Assembly: GCA_020438865.1 (NCBI GenBank)
Contig: JAGQTU010000009.1
Location: forward strand, 16,907-80,906
From: Mycobacterium sp.
Lineage (GTDB): Bacteria > Actinomycetota > Actinomycetes > Mycobacteriales > Mycobacteriaceae
Direction of reading: 5' to 3'
Length of the DNA: 64,000 bases
Part shown: positions 44,751 through 52,016 of the stretch, piece after piece
Position numbering within the stretch: position 1 is the first letter of the stretch
How the letters are laid out: each line of letters opens with the position of its first letter
The notes under the pieces: generated by a model
Seen by the model: only the letters and a program-made list of their open reading frames with translations
Database searches by the model: none
Told to the model about the DNA's origin: nothing
Program-made: the position numbers and the translations under genes

Positions 44751-45617
44751 GTGATCCAGTCGGCATTCCCGGAACCCGTGACCGCGCCGTCATCGGCGCC
44801 GGTGGGCCAGAATGTCCGGGTGCGCAAGGTGCTGATCGCCGTGGCCGCCGCGGTCTTCGCGGTGGTGGTCGGGGCGATCGGTGCAGACTTCGGCGCCACC
44901 ATCTATGCCGAGTATCGGCTGGCCCGTACCGTCCGCGAGGCCGCCGGTCTGTCGTTCGACCCCTCGGTGGCGATCCTGGGCTTTCCGTTCATCCAGCAGG
45001 CGGTCAACCATCACTACGACGAGATCGAGATCAAGGCCAACGGGGTCGACCACGCGGTGGTCGGCCGGGCCGGCCTGGAGGCCACCCTGCATGCCGTCGA
45101 CCTGACCAAAGCCTCGTGGCTGATCAGGCCGGATGCCCCACTGCCCGTCGGCAAGCTGGAGAGCCGGATCATCATCGACTCCGGACACCTCGGCCGGTTC
45201 ATGGGGATCAAGGACCTGATGGTCGAGGCCCCCGCGAAGGACACCAACGACGCCACCGGGGGCACCACCGAGTCCGGCATCTCCGGCAACAAGGGCCTGG
45301 TTTTCACCGGCACCCCGCGCAAGGCCGGTTTCGACAAGCCGGTCAGCGTGACCGTCGACCTTGCGGTCGCGGGCCAGGACCAGACGACACTGGTGTTCAC
45401 CGCCACCGGTGTGGCGACCGGGCCCGGCACCGCCAACCAGGTCGTGCCGGATGAGAAGAAGGCGGCCGTGCTTGACGCTTTCAGCGTCGACCTACCCGGC
45501 CAGCGCCTTCCGTTCGGGGTCCGCCCGACCACCGAGGGGGCCCGCGGGTCCGACGTCATCATCGAGGGCATCACCGAGGGAGTAACCATCCGTCTCGATG
45601 CGTTCAGGCAGTCATGA
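44751..45617 (+). CDS. lmeA: DUF2993 protein, LmeA homologue (288 aa)
   Basis: Envelope protein of the DUF2993 family. Its M. smegmatis orthologue LmeA (MSMEG_5785, Rv0817c) is needed for mannan-core elongation of lipomannan/lipoarabinomannan and binds phosphoinositides. A signal or anchor helix (VLIAVAAAVFAVVVGAIGA, about residues 27-45) is followed by the lipid-binding domain (GLSFDPSVAILGFPFIQQAVNHHYDEIEI). GTG 44751 is the first start. A GTG at 44820 just before the helix would give a more conventional signal peptide. A TATTTA box 10 nt upstream suggests a very short leader. Overlaps thiX by 4 bp. Confidence 0.85.
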   Translation: MIQSAFPEPVTAPSSAPVGQNVRVRKVLIAVAAAVFAVVVGAIGADFGATIYAEYRLARTVREAAGLSFDPSVAILGFPFIQQAVNHHYDEIEIKANGVDHAVVGRAGLEATLHAVDLTKASWLIRPDAPLPVGKLESRIIIDSGHLGRFMGIKDLMVEAPAKDTNDATGGTTESGISGNKGLVFTGTPRKAGFDKPVSVTVDLAVAGQDQTTLVFTATGVATGPGTANQVVPDEKKAAVLDAFSVDLPGQRLPFGVRPTTEGARGSDVIIEGITEGVTIRLDAFRQS

Positions 45618-46036
45618 CTCCCGCGCTGATCACCGCGATCGCGGCCATCGCCGCCGCGCTGGGCGTGGCCGCCATCGCCGGTGTGCTGCACAACCGGCGC
45701 TCCGGCGTGCTGCGCGACACCGCCACTCCGACGGCCGTCGACACCAGTGATCTGGGCCTGTCCCGCACCGGGCCGACCATCGTGCACTTCAGCGCGGTGT
45801 GGTGCGGACCCTGCGCCGGGGTGCGGCGGGTGGTGGATCAGGTCTGCGCCGACCTGCCCGAGGTCGCCCACATCGAGATCGACATGGACGCCAATCCGGT
45901 TGCGGCCCGCAACCTTTCGGTGCTGTCGCTGCCGACCACGTTCATCTTCGACGCCGACGGCAATCAGCGCTACCGGACGTCCGGGGTGCCGAAGGCCGCC
46001 GATCTGCGGTCGGCCCTCGAACCTCTGTTGGCCTGA
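45614..46036 (+). CDS. thiX: Thioredoxin-fold protein ThiX (140 aa)
   Basis: Membrane-anchored thioredoxin. An N-terminal helix (about residues 2-24) is followed by a thioredoxin domain with the active site Trp63-Cys-Gly-Pro-Cys67 and the cis-proline in LSLPTTFIFDADG. It probably acts on the outer face of the membrane in disulfide reduction. Orthologue of Rv0816c. Its ATG overlaps the lmeA stop (ATGA). The sulfur-metabolism leader starts 30 bp after its end. Confidence 0.88.
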   Translation: MTPALITAIAAIAAALGVAAIAGVLHNRRSGVLRDTATPTAVDTSDLGLSRTGPTIVHFSAVWCGPCAGVRRVVDQVCADLPEVAHIEIDMDANPVAARNLSVLSLPTTFIFDADGNQRYRTSGVPKAADLRSALEPLLA

Positions 46037-46052
46037 GACCGGGTTCATTGGG

Positions 46053-46065
46053 TAGCATGTCTGCC
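46053..46065 (+). promoter_or_regulatory. -10 box of the sulfur operon leader
   Basis: TAGCAT (46053-46058) lies 7 nt before GTG 46066, the spacing expected for a leaderless mRNA. It would start the transcript carrying the poly-cysteine leader, DUF4395, cysA2 and sseC. Confidence 0.6.
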
Positions 46066-46158
46066 GTGTCCGCCCGCCTCGAGCTGCTGCTCACCAAGCG
46101 CCGCGCAGTCGATCTGTGCCGCGTCGCGGGTTGTTGCTGTTGTTGCTGTAGCTGCTGA
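46066..46158 (+). CDS. Poly-cysteine leader peptide (cysteine-responsive attenuator, 30 aa)
   Basis: Leaderless sORF whose peptide begins MSARLELLLTKRRAVDLCR and ends AGCCCCCCSC: six consecutive Cys codons, then Ser-Cys and stop. It is the sensing element of the mycobacterial cysteine-responsive attenuator known upstream of this same operon (Ms5788A in M. smegmatis). Ribosomes slowed at Cys codons when cysteine is scarce would remodel the mRNA and allow downstream expression. ATG 46057 is in frame but is part of the -10 box. The peptide itself probably has no function. Confidence 0.85.
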   Translation: MSARLELLLTKRRAVDLCRVAGCCCCCCSC

Positions 46159-46250
46159 GTAGCTGCGCGACCTCTTCGTATCCCCTTTTTTCGCGTAAGC
46201 GCTCGGAGTAGCCCGTTGTGGCGTGCCTCCATCAACCCCGGCAACAGGAG
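46123..46250 (+). promoter_or_regulatory. Attenuator region of the sulfur operon
   Basis: GTCGCG (46123-46128) can pair with CGCGAC (46166-46171), enclosing the Cys codons and stop of the leader. The Cys-codon hexamers TGTTGC (46132-46137, 46141-46146) are complementary to GCAACA (46241-46246), which directly precedes the GGAG ribosome site of the DUF4395 gene. This offers a way for the leader to hide that site unless a ribosome stalls on it. Pairings are read by eye, not computed. Confidence 0.55.
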
Positions 46251-46257
46251 TAGACCC

Positions 46258-46731
46258 ATGTCGACCACCAACACCACCCCCGAAGTCGCCGCACCGGCCC
46301 AGGTGGACGTCCGCGGTCCGCGCTTCGCGGCCTGGATCACCACCGTCGTGCTGCTCGCGGTGCTCGTCCTCTCGGCCATCAGCTCGGCCGGCGCGACGAT
46401 CCTGCTGGCCGTGCAGGCCGTCGTGTTCGCGATAGGGGCGCTGCGCGGGCCCCGCCAGCACCCGTACGGCCTGATCTTCGCCAATTTCGTGGCACCGCGG
46501 CTGAGCCCGGTCACCGAGCGAGAACCCGTGCCGCCCCTGCAGTTCGCCCAGCTGGTCGGGCTGATCTTCGCCGTCGTCGGGGTCGCCGGCTTCGTCTTCG
46601 GCGCGCCACTGCTCGGCGTGGTCGCCACGGCCTTCGCCCTTTTCGCCGCCTTCCTCAACGCGGCGTTCGGCATCTGCCTGGGCTGCCAGCTCTACCCGCT
46701 GGTGCACCGGGTGCGCCGCATCTCGACCTAG
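46258..46731 (+). CDS. DUF4395 membrane protein (157 aa)
   Basis: Small inner-membrane protein with about four hydrophobic helices (residues 24-60 and 100-145) and a C-terminal C-x2-C pair (GICLGCQLYP), a feature of DUF4395. It is found with thiosulfate sulfurtransferase genes and may take part in sulfur import or transfer (inference from context). The ATG follows ACAGGAG. First structural gene after the poly-cysteine leader. Confidence 0.82.
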   Translation: MSTTNTTPEVAAPAQVDVRGPRFAAWITTVVLLAVLVLSAISSAGATILLAVQAVVFAIGALRGPRQHPYGLIFANFVAPRLSPVTEREPVPPLQFAQLVGLIFAVVGVAGFVFGAPLLGVVATAFALFAAFLNAAFGICLGCQLYPLVHRVRRIST

Positions 46732-46765
46732 AGCCGTCAGACCCGCACTCGAAAGGATCGCCGCC

Positions 46766-47599
46766 ATGGCTCGCTCCGACGTCCTGGTCTCCGCCGACTG
46801 GGCCGAGAGCAATCTCGAGACACCTGACGTCGTCTTCGTCGAAGTCGACGAGGACGCCAGCGCCTACGACGGCGGACACATCGCCGGGGCGGTGAAACTG
46901 GATTGGAAGACCGATCTGCAGGACCCGGTGAAGCGGGACTTCGTCGACGCCCAACAGTTCTCGAAGCTGTTGAGCGACAAGGGCATCGCCAATGACGACA
47001 CCGTGGTGCTCTACGGCGGGAACAACAACTGGTTCGCCGCGTACGCGTACTGGTACTTCAAGCTGTACGGGCACGAGGACGTCAAGCTTCTCGACGGCGG
47101 GCGCAAGAAGTGGGAACTCGACGGCCGTCCGCTGTCGAGCGACACCGTCGACCGTCCGGCCACCAGCTATTCCGCCAAGGCACCCGACAACACCATCCGC
47201 GCTTTTCGCGACGAGGTGATCGCGGCCATCAACACCAAGAACCTCGTCGACGTGCGCTCCCCCGACGAGTTCTCCGGCAAGATCCTGGCGCCGGCCCACC
47301 TGCCCCAGGAACAGAGCCAGCGGCCCGGCCACATCCCCGGCGCGATCAACGTGCCGTGGAGCAGGGCCGCCAACGAGGACGGCACGTTCAAGTCCGACGA
47401 GGACCTGGCCAAGCTCTACTCCGAGGCCGGCCTGGACGGCGACCGCGAGACCATCGCGTACTGCCGAATCGGTGAGCGCTCGTCGCATACCTGGTTCGTG
47501 CTGCGGGAACTTCTGGGCCACCGGAATGTGAAGAACTACGACGGCAGTTGGACGGAATACGGCTCCCTGGTGGGTGCCCCGATCGAGTTGGGAAGTTGA
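46766..47599 (+). CDS. cysA2: Thiosulfate sulfurtransferase CysA2/SseA-type (277 aa)
   Basis: Two-domain rhodanese moving sulfane sulfur from thiosulfate to an acceptor. The N-terminal domain is inactive, and the C-terminal domain carries the catalytic loop C-R-I-G-E-R-S with Cys233. The LVDVRSPDEFSGK and GHIPGAINVPWS motifs are conserved. Orthologue of Rv0815c/Rv3117. Length is normal. Operon with the poly-cysteine leader, DUF4395 and sseC indicates cysteine-dependent control of sulfur metabolism. Confidence 0.93.
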   Translation: MARSDVLVSADWAESNLETPDVVFVEVDEDASAYDGGHIAGAVKLDWKTDLQDPVKRDFVDAQQFSKLLSDKGIANDDTVVLYGGNNNWFAAYAYWYFKLYGHEDVKLLDGGRKKWELDGRPLSSDTVDRPATSYSAKAPDNTIRAFRDEVIAAINTKNLVDVRSPDEFSGKILAPAHLPQEQSQRPGHIPGAINVPWSRAANEDGTFKSDEDLAKLYSEAGLDGDRETIAYCRIGERSSHTWFVLRELLGHRNVKNYDGSWTEYGSLVGAPIELGS

Positions 47600-47601
47600 T
47601 C

Positions 47602-47904
47602 ATGTGCTCAGCACCTAGGCAAGGCCAGACGTTGCCCGCCGGAGTCGACCTGGAGAAGGAGACCGTCATCACCGGCCGGGTCGTCGACGGGTCCGGACAG
47701 TCGGTCGGTGGCGCGTTCGTCCGACTGCTGGACGGGTCCGACGAGTTCACCGCCGAAGTCGTGGCCTCGGCGACGGGCGACTTCCGGTTCTTCGCCGCCC
47801 CCGGCACCTGGAAGGTCCGGGCGCTGTCCACGGTCGGCAACGGTGATGTCACCGTGGCCCCGACCGGGGCCGGCCTCCACGAGGTCGACGTCAAGGTCGC
47901 GTGA
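47602..47904 (+). CDS. sseC: SseC family protein (DUF1416, 100 aa)
   Basis: Small protein always next to cysA2 in mycobacteria (Rv0814c). A cysteine follows the start (MCSAPRQGQTLPAGV), then a beta-sandwich, carboxypeptidase-regulatory-like fold (TVITGRVVDGSGQSVGGAFVRLLD). Probably a sulfur-transfer accessory, with function not established. The ATG at 47602 is 2 bp after the cysA2 stop. The last codons fall inside a 32-bp direct repeat. Confidence 0.88.
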   Translation: MCSAPRQGQTLPAGVDLEKETVITGRVVDGSGQSVGGAFVRLLDGSDEFTAEVVASATGDFRFFAAPGTWKVRALSTVGNGDVTVAPTGAGLHEVDVKVA

Positions 47905-47985
47905 CGACGACGCCGGCGCGGTAGCGCGGGCGAGGAATCACGCTATCGGGGCGCGCGTGACGACGACGCCGGTGCGATAGCGCGG
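47898..47985. repeat. 32-bp direct repeat after sseC
   Basis: Two copies (47898-47929 and 47954-47985, period 56) differ at 2 of 32 positions. The first copy spans the sseC stop codon. Between them CGCTATCG (47941-47948) is the inverse of CGATAGCG inside copy 2, so a hairpin can form. Probably a duplicated terminator-like segment. Confidence 0.7.
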
Positions 47986-48032
47986 CCGTCGGCGTGACTC
48001 AGCCCATACCGCCGCCGGGGCAACCCCGGAGA

Positions 48033-48044
48033 TAGACTGGCGCC
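48033..48044 (+). promoter_or_regulatory. -10 box of a leaderless transcript
   Basis: TAGACT (48033-48038), 6 nt, then GTG 48045. Predicts a leaderless mRNA for the 32-residue membrane peptide and the nitrobindin-like gene. Confidence 0.6.
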
Positions 48045-48143
48045 GTGGTGCTCTTCTACGAGATCCTGCTGGTGGCCACGGTCGTCGTCATCACCTGGTT
48101 CGCGCTGTACGCGCTCTACCGCCTGATCACCGACGAGTCGTGA
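48045..48143 (+). CDS. Small single-helix membrane protein (32 aa)
   Basis: Begins [16 protein letters not shown], continues with [10 protein letters not shown] and ends LITDES: one membrane helix of about 22 residues with a short acidic tail. GTG start with a -10 box at leaderless spacing. The stop overlaps the GTG of the next gene (GTGA), so the two are translationally coupled. No known function. It could be a membrane tether or modulator of the neighbouring nitrobindin-like protein (speculative). Confidence 0.7.
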   Translation: MVLFYEILLVATVVVITWFALYALYRLITDES

Positions 48144-48784
48144 CCGATGGCATCGCGGGCAGCGGCGACCGCGCCGTAGCCGCCGCAATCGAACGGGCCA
48201 AGGAGACGGCGGGGCGCAACATCCCCGTCTTCGAGGACCTGCCGGTCCCGCCGGACACCGCGAACCTGCGACTGGGCGCCAACCTGCACGACGCCTTGCT
48301 GGCCCTGCTACCGCTGGTCGGGGTGTGGCGCGGCGAGGGCGAGGGCCGCGGCCCGCACGGCGACTACCGCTTCGGTCAGCAGATCATCGTCTCGCACGAC
48401 GGCGGTGACTACCTGAACTGGGAGGCCCGCTCCTGGCGACTCGACGAGGGCGGTGAGTACGAGTCGCCCGGCCTGCGCGAGACCGGCTTCTGGCGGTTCG
48501 TCGACGACCCCAACGACGCCGGCGAGTCCCAGGCCATCGAACTGCTGCTGGCGCACTCCGCCGGCTACATCGAACTCTTCTACGGCCAGCCGCTGACCCA
48601 GTCCTCCTGGGAACTGGTTACCGATGCGCTGGCCCGCAGCAAGTCCGGAATGCTCGTCGGCGGCGCCAAGCGGTTGTACGGGATCGTCGATGGCGGCGAT
48701 CTGGCCTACGTCGAAGAACGGGTCGACGCCGACGGCGGCCTGGTCCCGCACCTGTCCGCCCGGCTGTCACGGCACGTGGGCTGA
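48140..48784 (+). CDS. Nitrobindin-like / FABP-like haem-binding protein (214 aa)
   Basis: Beta-barrel protein of the THAP4-type nitrobindin family, orthologue of Rv0813c. The barrel starts with the family signature GVWRGEGEG near residue 61. The C-terminal [10 protein letters not shown] includes the histidine that ligates haem iron in relatives. In Rv0813c and plant nitrobindins a ferric haem isomerises peroxynitrite or binds NO (family knowledge). The N-terminal 45 residues are a helical extension. GTG start overlapping the small membrane gene. Confidence 0.85.
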   Translation: MTDGIAGSGDRAVAAAIERAKETAGRNIPVFEDLPVPPDTANLRLGANLHDALLALLPLVGVWRGEGEGRGPHGDYRFGQQIIVSHDGGDYLNWEARSWRLDEGGEYESPGLRETGFWRFVDDPNDAGESQAIELLLAHSAGYIELFYGQPLTQSSWELVTDALARSKSGMLVGGAKRLYGIVDGGDLAYVEERVDADGGLVPHLSARLSRHVG

Positions 48785-49072
48785 ATGCGCGCACTCATCC
48801 TCGGGACGGCCGCTGCGGCCGTACTGCTCGCGGGCTGCACGTCGAGCCCCACGCCGTCGGGACCGCCCACCACCATCAGCCCCGCACCCACCGCCGCGAC
48901 CGTCACCCCGGCCGAACACGGGTCGCTGGCGACTTGCCTGCGCGAACACGGGGTGGCCGAGACCGGGGGTTCGGTTGTCCTCGGGCCACCGGCCGGCGTC
49001 GACCCGGCCACCTGGGACAAGGCGATGAAAGCCTGTTCGACACTCGCGCCGGGCCCCGGGCCGGGCAACTAG
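48785..49072 (+). CDS. Small lipoprotein (95 aa)
   Basis: Signal peptide with lipobox LLAGC (Cys18) followed by a Thr/Pro/Ser-rich linker and a small domain with two cysteines (ATCLREHG and MKACSTL) that could form a disulfide. It starts directly after the stop of the preceding gene. Anchored on the outer face of the cytoplasmic membrane. Function unknown. Confidence 0.75.
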   Translation: MRALILGTAAAAVLLAGCTSSPTPSGPPTTISPAPTAATVTPAEHGSLATCLREHGVAETGGSVVLGPPAGVDPATWDKAMKACSTLAPGPGPGN

Positions 49073-49087
49073 GCCGCGTTCTCGCCG

Positions 49088-49107
49088 CATCCTCCGATCG
49101 GAGGATG
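49088..49107. promoter_or_regulatory. Perfect 20-bp palindrome
   Basis: CATCCTCCGA followed by its exact reverse complement TCGGAGGATG, with no spacer. It lies between the lipoprotein gene and the secreted-peptide gene, 110-130 bp before the latter. It is more likely an operator for an unknown regulator than a terminator, since there is no loop. Confidence 0.45.
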
Positions 49108-49217
49108 ACAAATCATCAACAAGATCCTGGATCTGCTCGATTTCGCGCGGCCGCCCATTCCGGCAACGTGGATGTCAGCAAGCCGGAGACACCGGCGACT
49201 GACTGAAAGAGAAGATC

Positions 49218-49385
49218 ATGAAGCGTTTCGCGGTTTCCACCATCCTGGCCGGCGGACTTTTCGCGGGGCTGCTGGGAACAGCCGGCGCCGCGCACGCCGA
49301 TCTCAGCGACGTCCTGTGGAACCAGCAGCATCAGCAGCACGTCTACGTCCCGCACGTCGACACCACCGTCCGGCACAGCCGCTGA
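49218..49385 (+). CDS. Small secreted His-rich peptide (55 aa)
   Basis: Begins MKRFAVSTILAGGLFAG with a normal signal peptide ending in AHA (cleavage near residue 27). The mature part is about 28 residues (DLSDVLWNQQHQQH followed by VYVPHVDTTVRHSR) with five His in total, suggesting metal binding. The ATG follows AGAGAAG. No known relative is recalled. Convergent with pabC across a strong hairpin. Confidence 0.6.
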   Translation: MKRFAVSTILAGGLFAGLLGTAGAAHADLSDVLWNQQHQQHVYVPHVDTTVRHSR

Positions 49386-49440
49386 TACGCGCTCCACTCT
49401 GCATCGGCCCGTCGCCAAGACACTAGATCCGGAAATGGGT

Positions 49441-49492
49441 CGGCCCCCGAGCTTTTAGATCCTGGTTGGACGGACCGGGAGCTCGGGGGCCG
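49441..49492. terminator. Strong hairpin between secreted peptide and pabC
   Basis: The arms 49441-49453 (CGGCCCCCGAGCT) and 49480-49492 are perfectly complementary over 13 bp, with a 26-nt loop. It lies in the 283-bp gap between convergent genes. A second possible hairpin (GGTGCTGC/GCAGCCACC) lies at about 49544-49568. Likely a bidirectional terminator. A structured RNA is possible. Confidence 0.6.
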
Positions 49493-49668
49493 GGTAGCTG
49501 CCTGGAATTCGCCAGCGCGCCGAGGCGCAGGTGATTCCGGCACCTGGTGCTGCTAGCGGGCAGCCACCTCACATGTCCAAGAAGCTATCAATTTTCCGGA
49601 CCACCTCCTTCCCTGTGTACGGCTGAAGGTACCCGCGTCGGCGCGCACCTGCCAACCGTTTTTCGCGA

Positions 49669-50550
49669 TCAGCGATCGCTGAGGATCGCGGTGTCGACCA
49701 GTTCGGCCATCTCGGTAGCCAGGTCGGGCGGCATCAGCAGGCGCCCGTCGATGGTGTGCACCCGGGCCGCCAGTGTAATGCTCGACACCAACCAAACACC
49801 CTGGGCGGCAAACAGATCCGCAGGCCGCAGCGCGCGGTAGTCGCAGTCGTAGCCCTTGTCGCGCGCGACGTCGAACAGCGCCTGCTGGGTGGTGCCGCGC
49901 AGGATCGGGTACCACGGCGGGGGCGTCAGCAGACACACCCGGCCGCGGTCGCCCTCGGTGGCGATCACCACCGTCGAACGGGGACCCTCGAGGATGTGCC
50001 CGTCGGAACTGACGAAGATGACGTCACCCGCACCCTTGCCGGCGGCGTGCCGCAACGCGGCCATGTTCACGGCGTAGGACAGCGTCTTGGCCCCGGCCAA
50101 CAGCCAGGGCATGGCGTCGACGCCGGACGCCGGCAGGCCACGCTCGAGCAGCAGGGCGGCCACCCCGTCGCGGCGGGCCGCGAGCACCCGTTCCGGAAGG
50201 GGGTTGACCGTCAGGTAGGCCGTCGGTTCGGAGCCGCTCTCCCGGCCGCGGCTGTAGACCAGGCGCAGCGCACCGTCCTGGTCGGTCGCCGCCGTCCAGC
50301 GCTGGACGGCGGTCTCGATGGCCCGCCGCCACGCCTCGAGGTCGGGCGCGGGCAGGTTCATCATCTCGGCCGACTGGGCGAGTCGGCGCAGATGCGACTC
50401 CACCAGACAGGCGGCGCCGGCGCGCACCAGCAGTGTCTCGAATACGCCGTCGCCCCGAACCGCCGCGAGGTCGTCGGCGAACAGCAGCGGCTTCCCCGGA
50501 TCATGAACCTCGCCGTCGAGCGTGACGACCACCGATGACTGCCGGGACAT
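49669..50550 (-). CDS. pabC: Aminodeoxychorismate lyase PabC / class IV aminotransferase (293 aa)
   Basis: PLP-dependent fold-type IV enzyme that releases 4-aminobenzoate for folate synthesis. The PLP lysine is in GAKTLSYAVNMAALR near residue 158, and the second half shows DGHILEGPRSTVVI and GTTQQALFDVA. Orthologue of Rv0812. A D-amino-acid or branched-chain aminotransferase role cannot be excluded by fold. The ATG at 50550 begins the conserved region. The open frame upstream adds 23 residues over the divergent promoter. Divergent from the YgfZ-type gene (38 bp between). Confidence 0.87.
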   Translation of the reverse strand: MSRQSSVVVTLDGEVHDPGKPLLFADDLAAVRGDGVFETLLVRAGAACLVESHLRRLAQSAEMMNLPAPDLEAWRRAIETAVQRWTAATDQDGALRLVYSRGRESGSEPTAYLTVNPLPERVLAARRDGVAALLLERGLPASGVDAMPWLLAGAKTLSYAVNMAALRHAAGKGAGDVIFVSSDGHILEGPRSTVVIATEGDRGRVCLLTPPPWYPILRGTTQQALFDVARDKGYDCDYRALRPADLFAAQGVWLVSSITLAARVHTIDGRLLMPPDLATEMAELVDTAILSDR

Positions 50551-50588
50551 GAACTCACAGCGTACTGGCGCTCCGTAGAGTTGAGGTT

Positions 50589-51674
50589 GTGTCAGCCGTC
50601 CCCGCCCCCGGTGGTTCACCCGACGCCGGCGCCGTCTGGCACTACGGCGATCCCCTCGGCGAGCAGCGCGCGGCCGAGCACGATGCCGTGGTGGTCGACC
50701 GCTCGCACCGCTTCGTCATAGCGGTCACCGGGACCGAGCGGCTCAACTGGCTGCACTCGCTGTCCACCCAGCACGTCGCCGTGCAGCCCGACGGCACCTG
50801 TACCCAGAATCTGAGCCTAGACGGTCAGGGTCGGGTGGAGGACCACTGGATCCAGACCGAGTTGGGCGGTGTCACGTACCTCGACACCGAGCCCTGGCGC
50901 GGAGAACCGCTGCTGGCGTACCTGCGCAAGATGGTTTTCTGGGCCGACGTTCGGCTCGAGGAGGCCGACTTGGCGGTGTTGTCGCTGCTCGGCCCCGGGG
51001 TTGGCCGTCCGGAGGTGTTGGCGGCCCTGGGCATGGACGGGCTGCCCGCGGACGCGACAGCGGTCGCGCTACCGGGGGGCGGGTTCGCCCGGCGGCTGCC
51101 TTCGGCGCAGCCCGGCCGAATCGAGCTTGACCTGCTGGTTCCGCGCGCCGACGTCGACGACTGGCTGGCTCGGCTGACCGCCGCCGGGGTGCGTCGCGCG
51201 GGCGTCTGGGCCTACGAGGCGCACCGGGTGGCGGCACTGCGACCCCGGCTCGGGGCGGATACCGACGACCGGACGATCCCCCACGAGGTCGGCTGGATCG
51301 GCCCCGCGGTGCATCTGGACAAGGGCTGCTACCGCGGCCAGGAGACCGTGGCGCGCGTCCACAACCTGGGCAAACCGCCCCGGATGCTGGTGCTGCTACA
51401 TCTCGACGGGTCCGGGGAGCGGCCGGTCACCGGTGATCCGGTGCTGGCCGGCGGCCGGACGGTCGGCCGGGTGGGGACGGTCGTCGAGCACGTCGACTTC
51501 GGCCCGATCGCGTTGGCCCTGGTCAAGCGTGGGATTCCCGCCGATACAGCGCTGCTGACCGGCGGAGAGCACCAGGTCGCGGCCGAGATCGACCCCGATT
51601 CGCTGCCACCGGCCGAGGTCACGGGCGCGGGCCGGCTGGCCGTGGAGCGACTGCGGGGCGGCGGCACACGATGA
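50589..51674 (+). CDS. YgfZ/GcvT-like folate-binding protein (361 aa)
   Basis: Folate-binding protein of the YgfZ (COG0354) family, which helps keep Fe-S enzymes active. The diagnostic motif K-G-C-Y-x-G-Q-E (DKGCYRGQETVARV) is near residue 243 and the GcvT-like N-domain precedes it. Orthologue of Rv0811c. TAGAGT (50576-50581) lies 7 nt before GTG 50589, so the mRNA is probably leaderless. Divergent from pabC, a meaningful pairing of folate synthesis and folate use. Confidence 0.9.
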   Translation: MSAVPAPGGSPDAGAVWHYGDPLGEQRAAEHDAVVVDRSHRFVIAVTGTERLNWLHSLSTQHVAVQPDGTCTQNLSLDGQGRVEDHWIQTELGGVTYLDTEPWRGEPLLAYLRKMVFWADVRLEEADLAVLSLLGPGVGRPEVLAALGMDGLPADATAVALPGGGFARRLPSAQPGRIELDLLVPRADVDDWLARLTAAGVRRAGVWAYEAHRVAALRPRLGADTDDRTIPHEVGWIGPAVHLDKGCYRGQETVARVHNLGKPPRMLVLLHLDGSGERPVTGDPVLAGGRTVGRVGTVVEHVDFGPIALALVKRGIPADTALLTGGEHQVAAEIDPDSLPPAEVTGAGRLAVERLRGGGTR

Positions 51675-51760
51675 TGTTCACCTTCAGCGCACCGGGCCTG
51701 CCAGCGGATCGCGGTGGGGCGCGGTAAAGTGATGCCAGGACAATAACCAACACACAGATC

Positions 51761-51787
51761 GGAGCCGCCTGAACTTCGGGCCGCTCC
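51761..51787 (+). promoter_or_regulatory. 5'-UTR hairpin upstream of DUF3073 gene
   Basis: An 11-bp stem (51761-51771 with 51777-51787, one mismatch and one G-U) closes a 5-nt loop, 25 nt before the ATG. The ribosome site region (GAGGGGG) follows. It could modulate translation or be the remnant of a processing site. Confidence 0.45.
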
Positions 51788-51811
51788 GTTATTGCGCGAG
51801 GGGGTTCCCCC

Positions 51812-51997
51812 ATGGGCCGCGGCCGGGCGAAGGCAAAGCAGACCAAGGTTGCTCGAGAGCTGAAGTACAGCTCTCCGCAGATTGATGTCGATCGGCTCCG
51901 CAAGGAGCTGGCCGGTTCGGGCGGGGGGGAAGCCGACTCAGTGGACAACGGGTTCGCCGAGGAATCCTGGGCCGACGAGGACGAATGGCGGCGCTGA
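51812..51997 (+). CDS. DUF3073 protein (61 aa)
   Basis: Small, highly charged protein conserved in actinobacteria (Rv0810c). The basic N-terminus GRGRAKAKQTKVARELKYSS is the family signature, and the C-terminus is acidic (EESWADEDEWRR). Cytoplasmic and of unknown function; nucleic-acid binding is plausible from the basic N-terminus. The ATG follows a G-rich ribosome site after a hairpin. Convergent with purM. Confidence 0.88.
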   Translation: MGRGRAKAKQTKVARELKYSSPQIDVDRLRKELAGSGGGEADSVDNGFAEESWADEDEWRR

Positions 51998-52016
51998 GCC
52001 GCTCCCCTTACTTCTC

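Noticed and set aside
49105-49206. A 34-codon open frame (33 residues) just before the secreted-peptide gene
   Set aside because: The ATG lies inside the 20-bp palindrome, the ribosome site is too close, and the sequence has no signal peptide or recognisable feature. Left unannotated.
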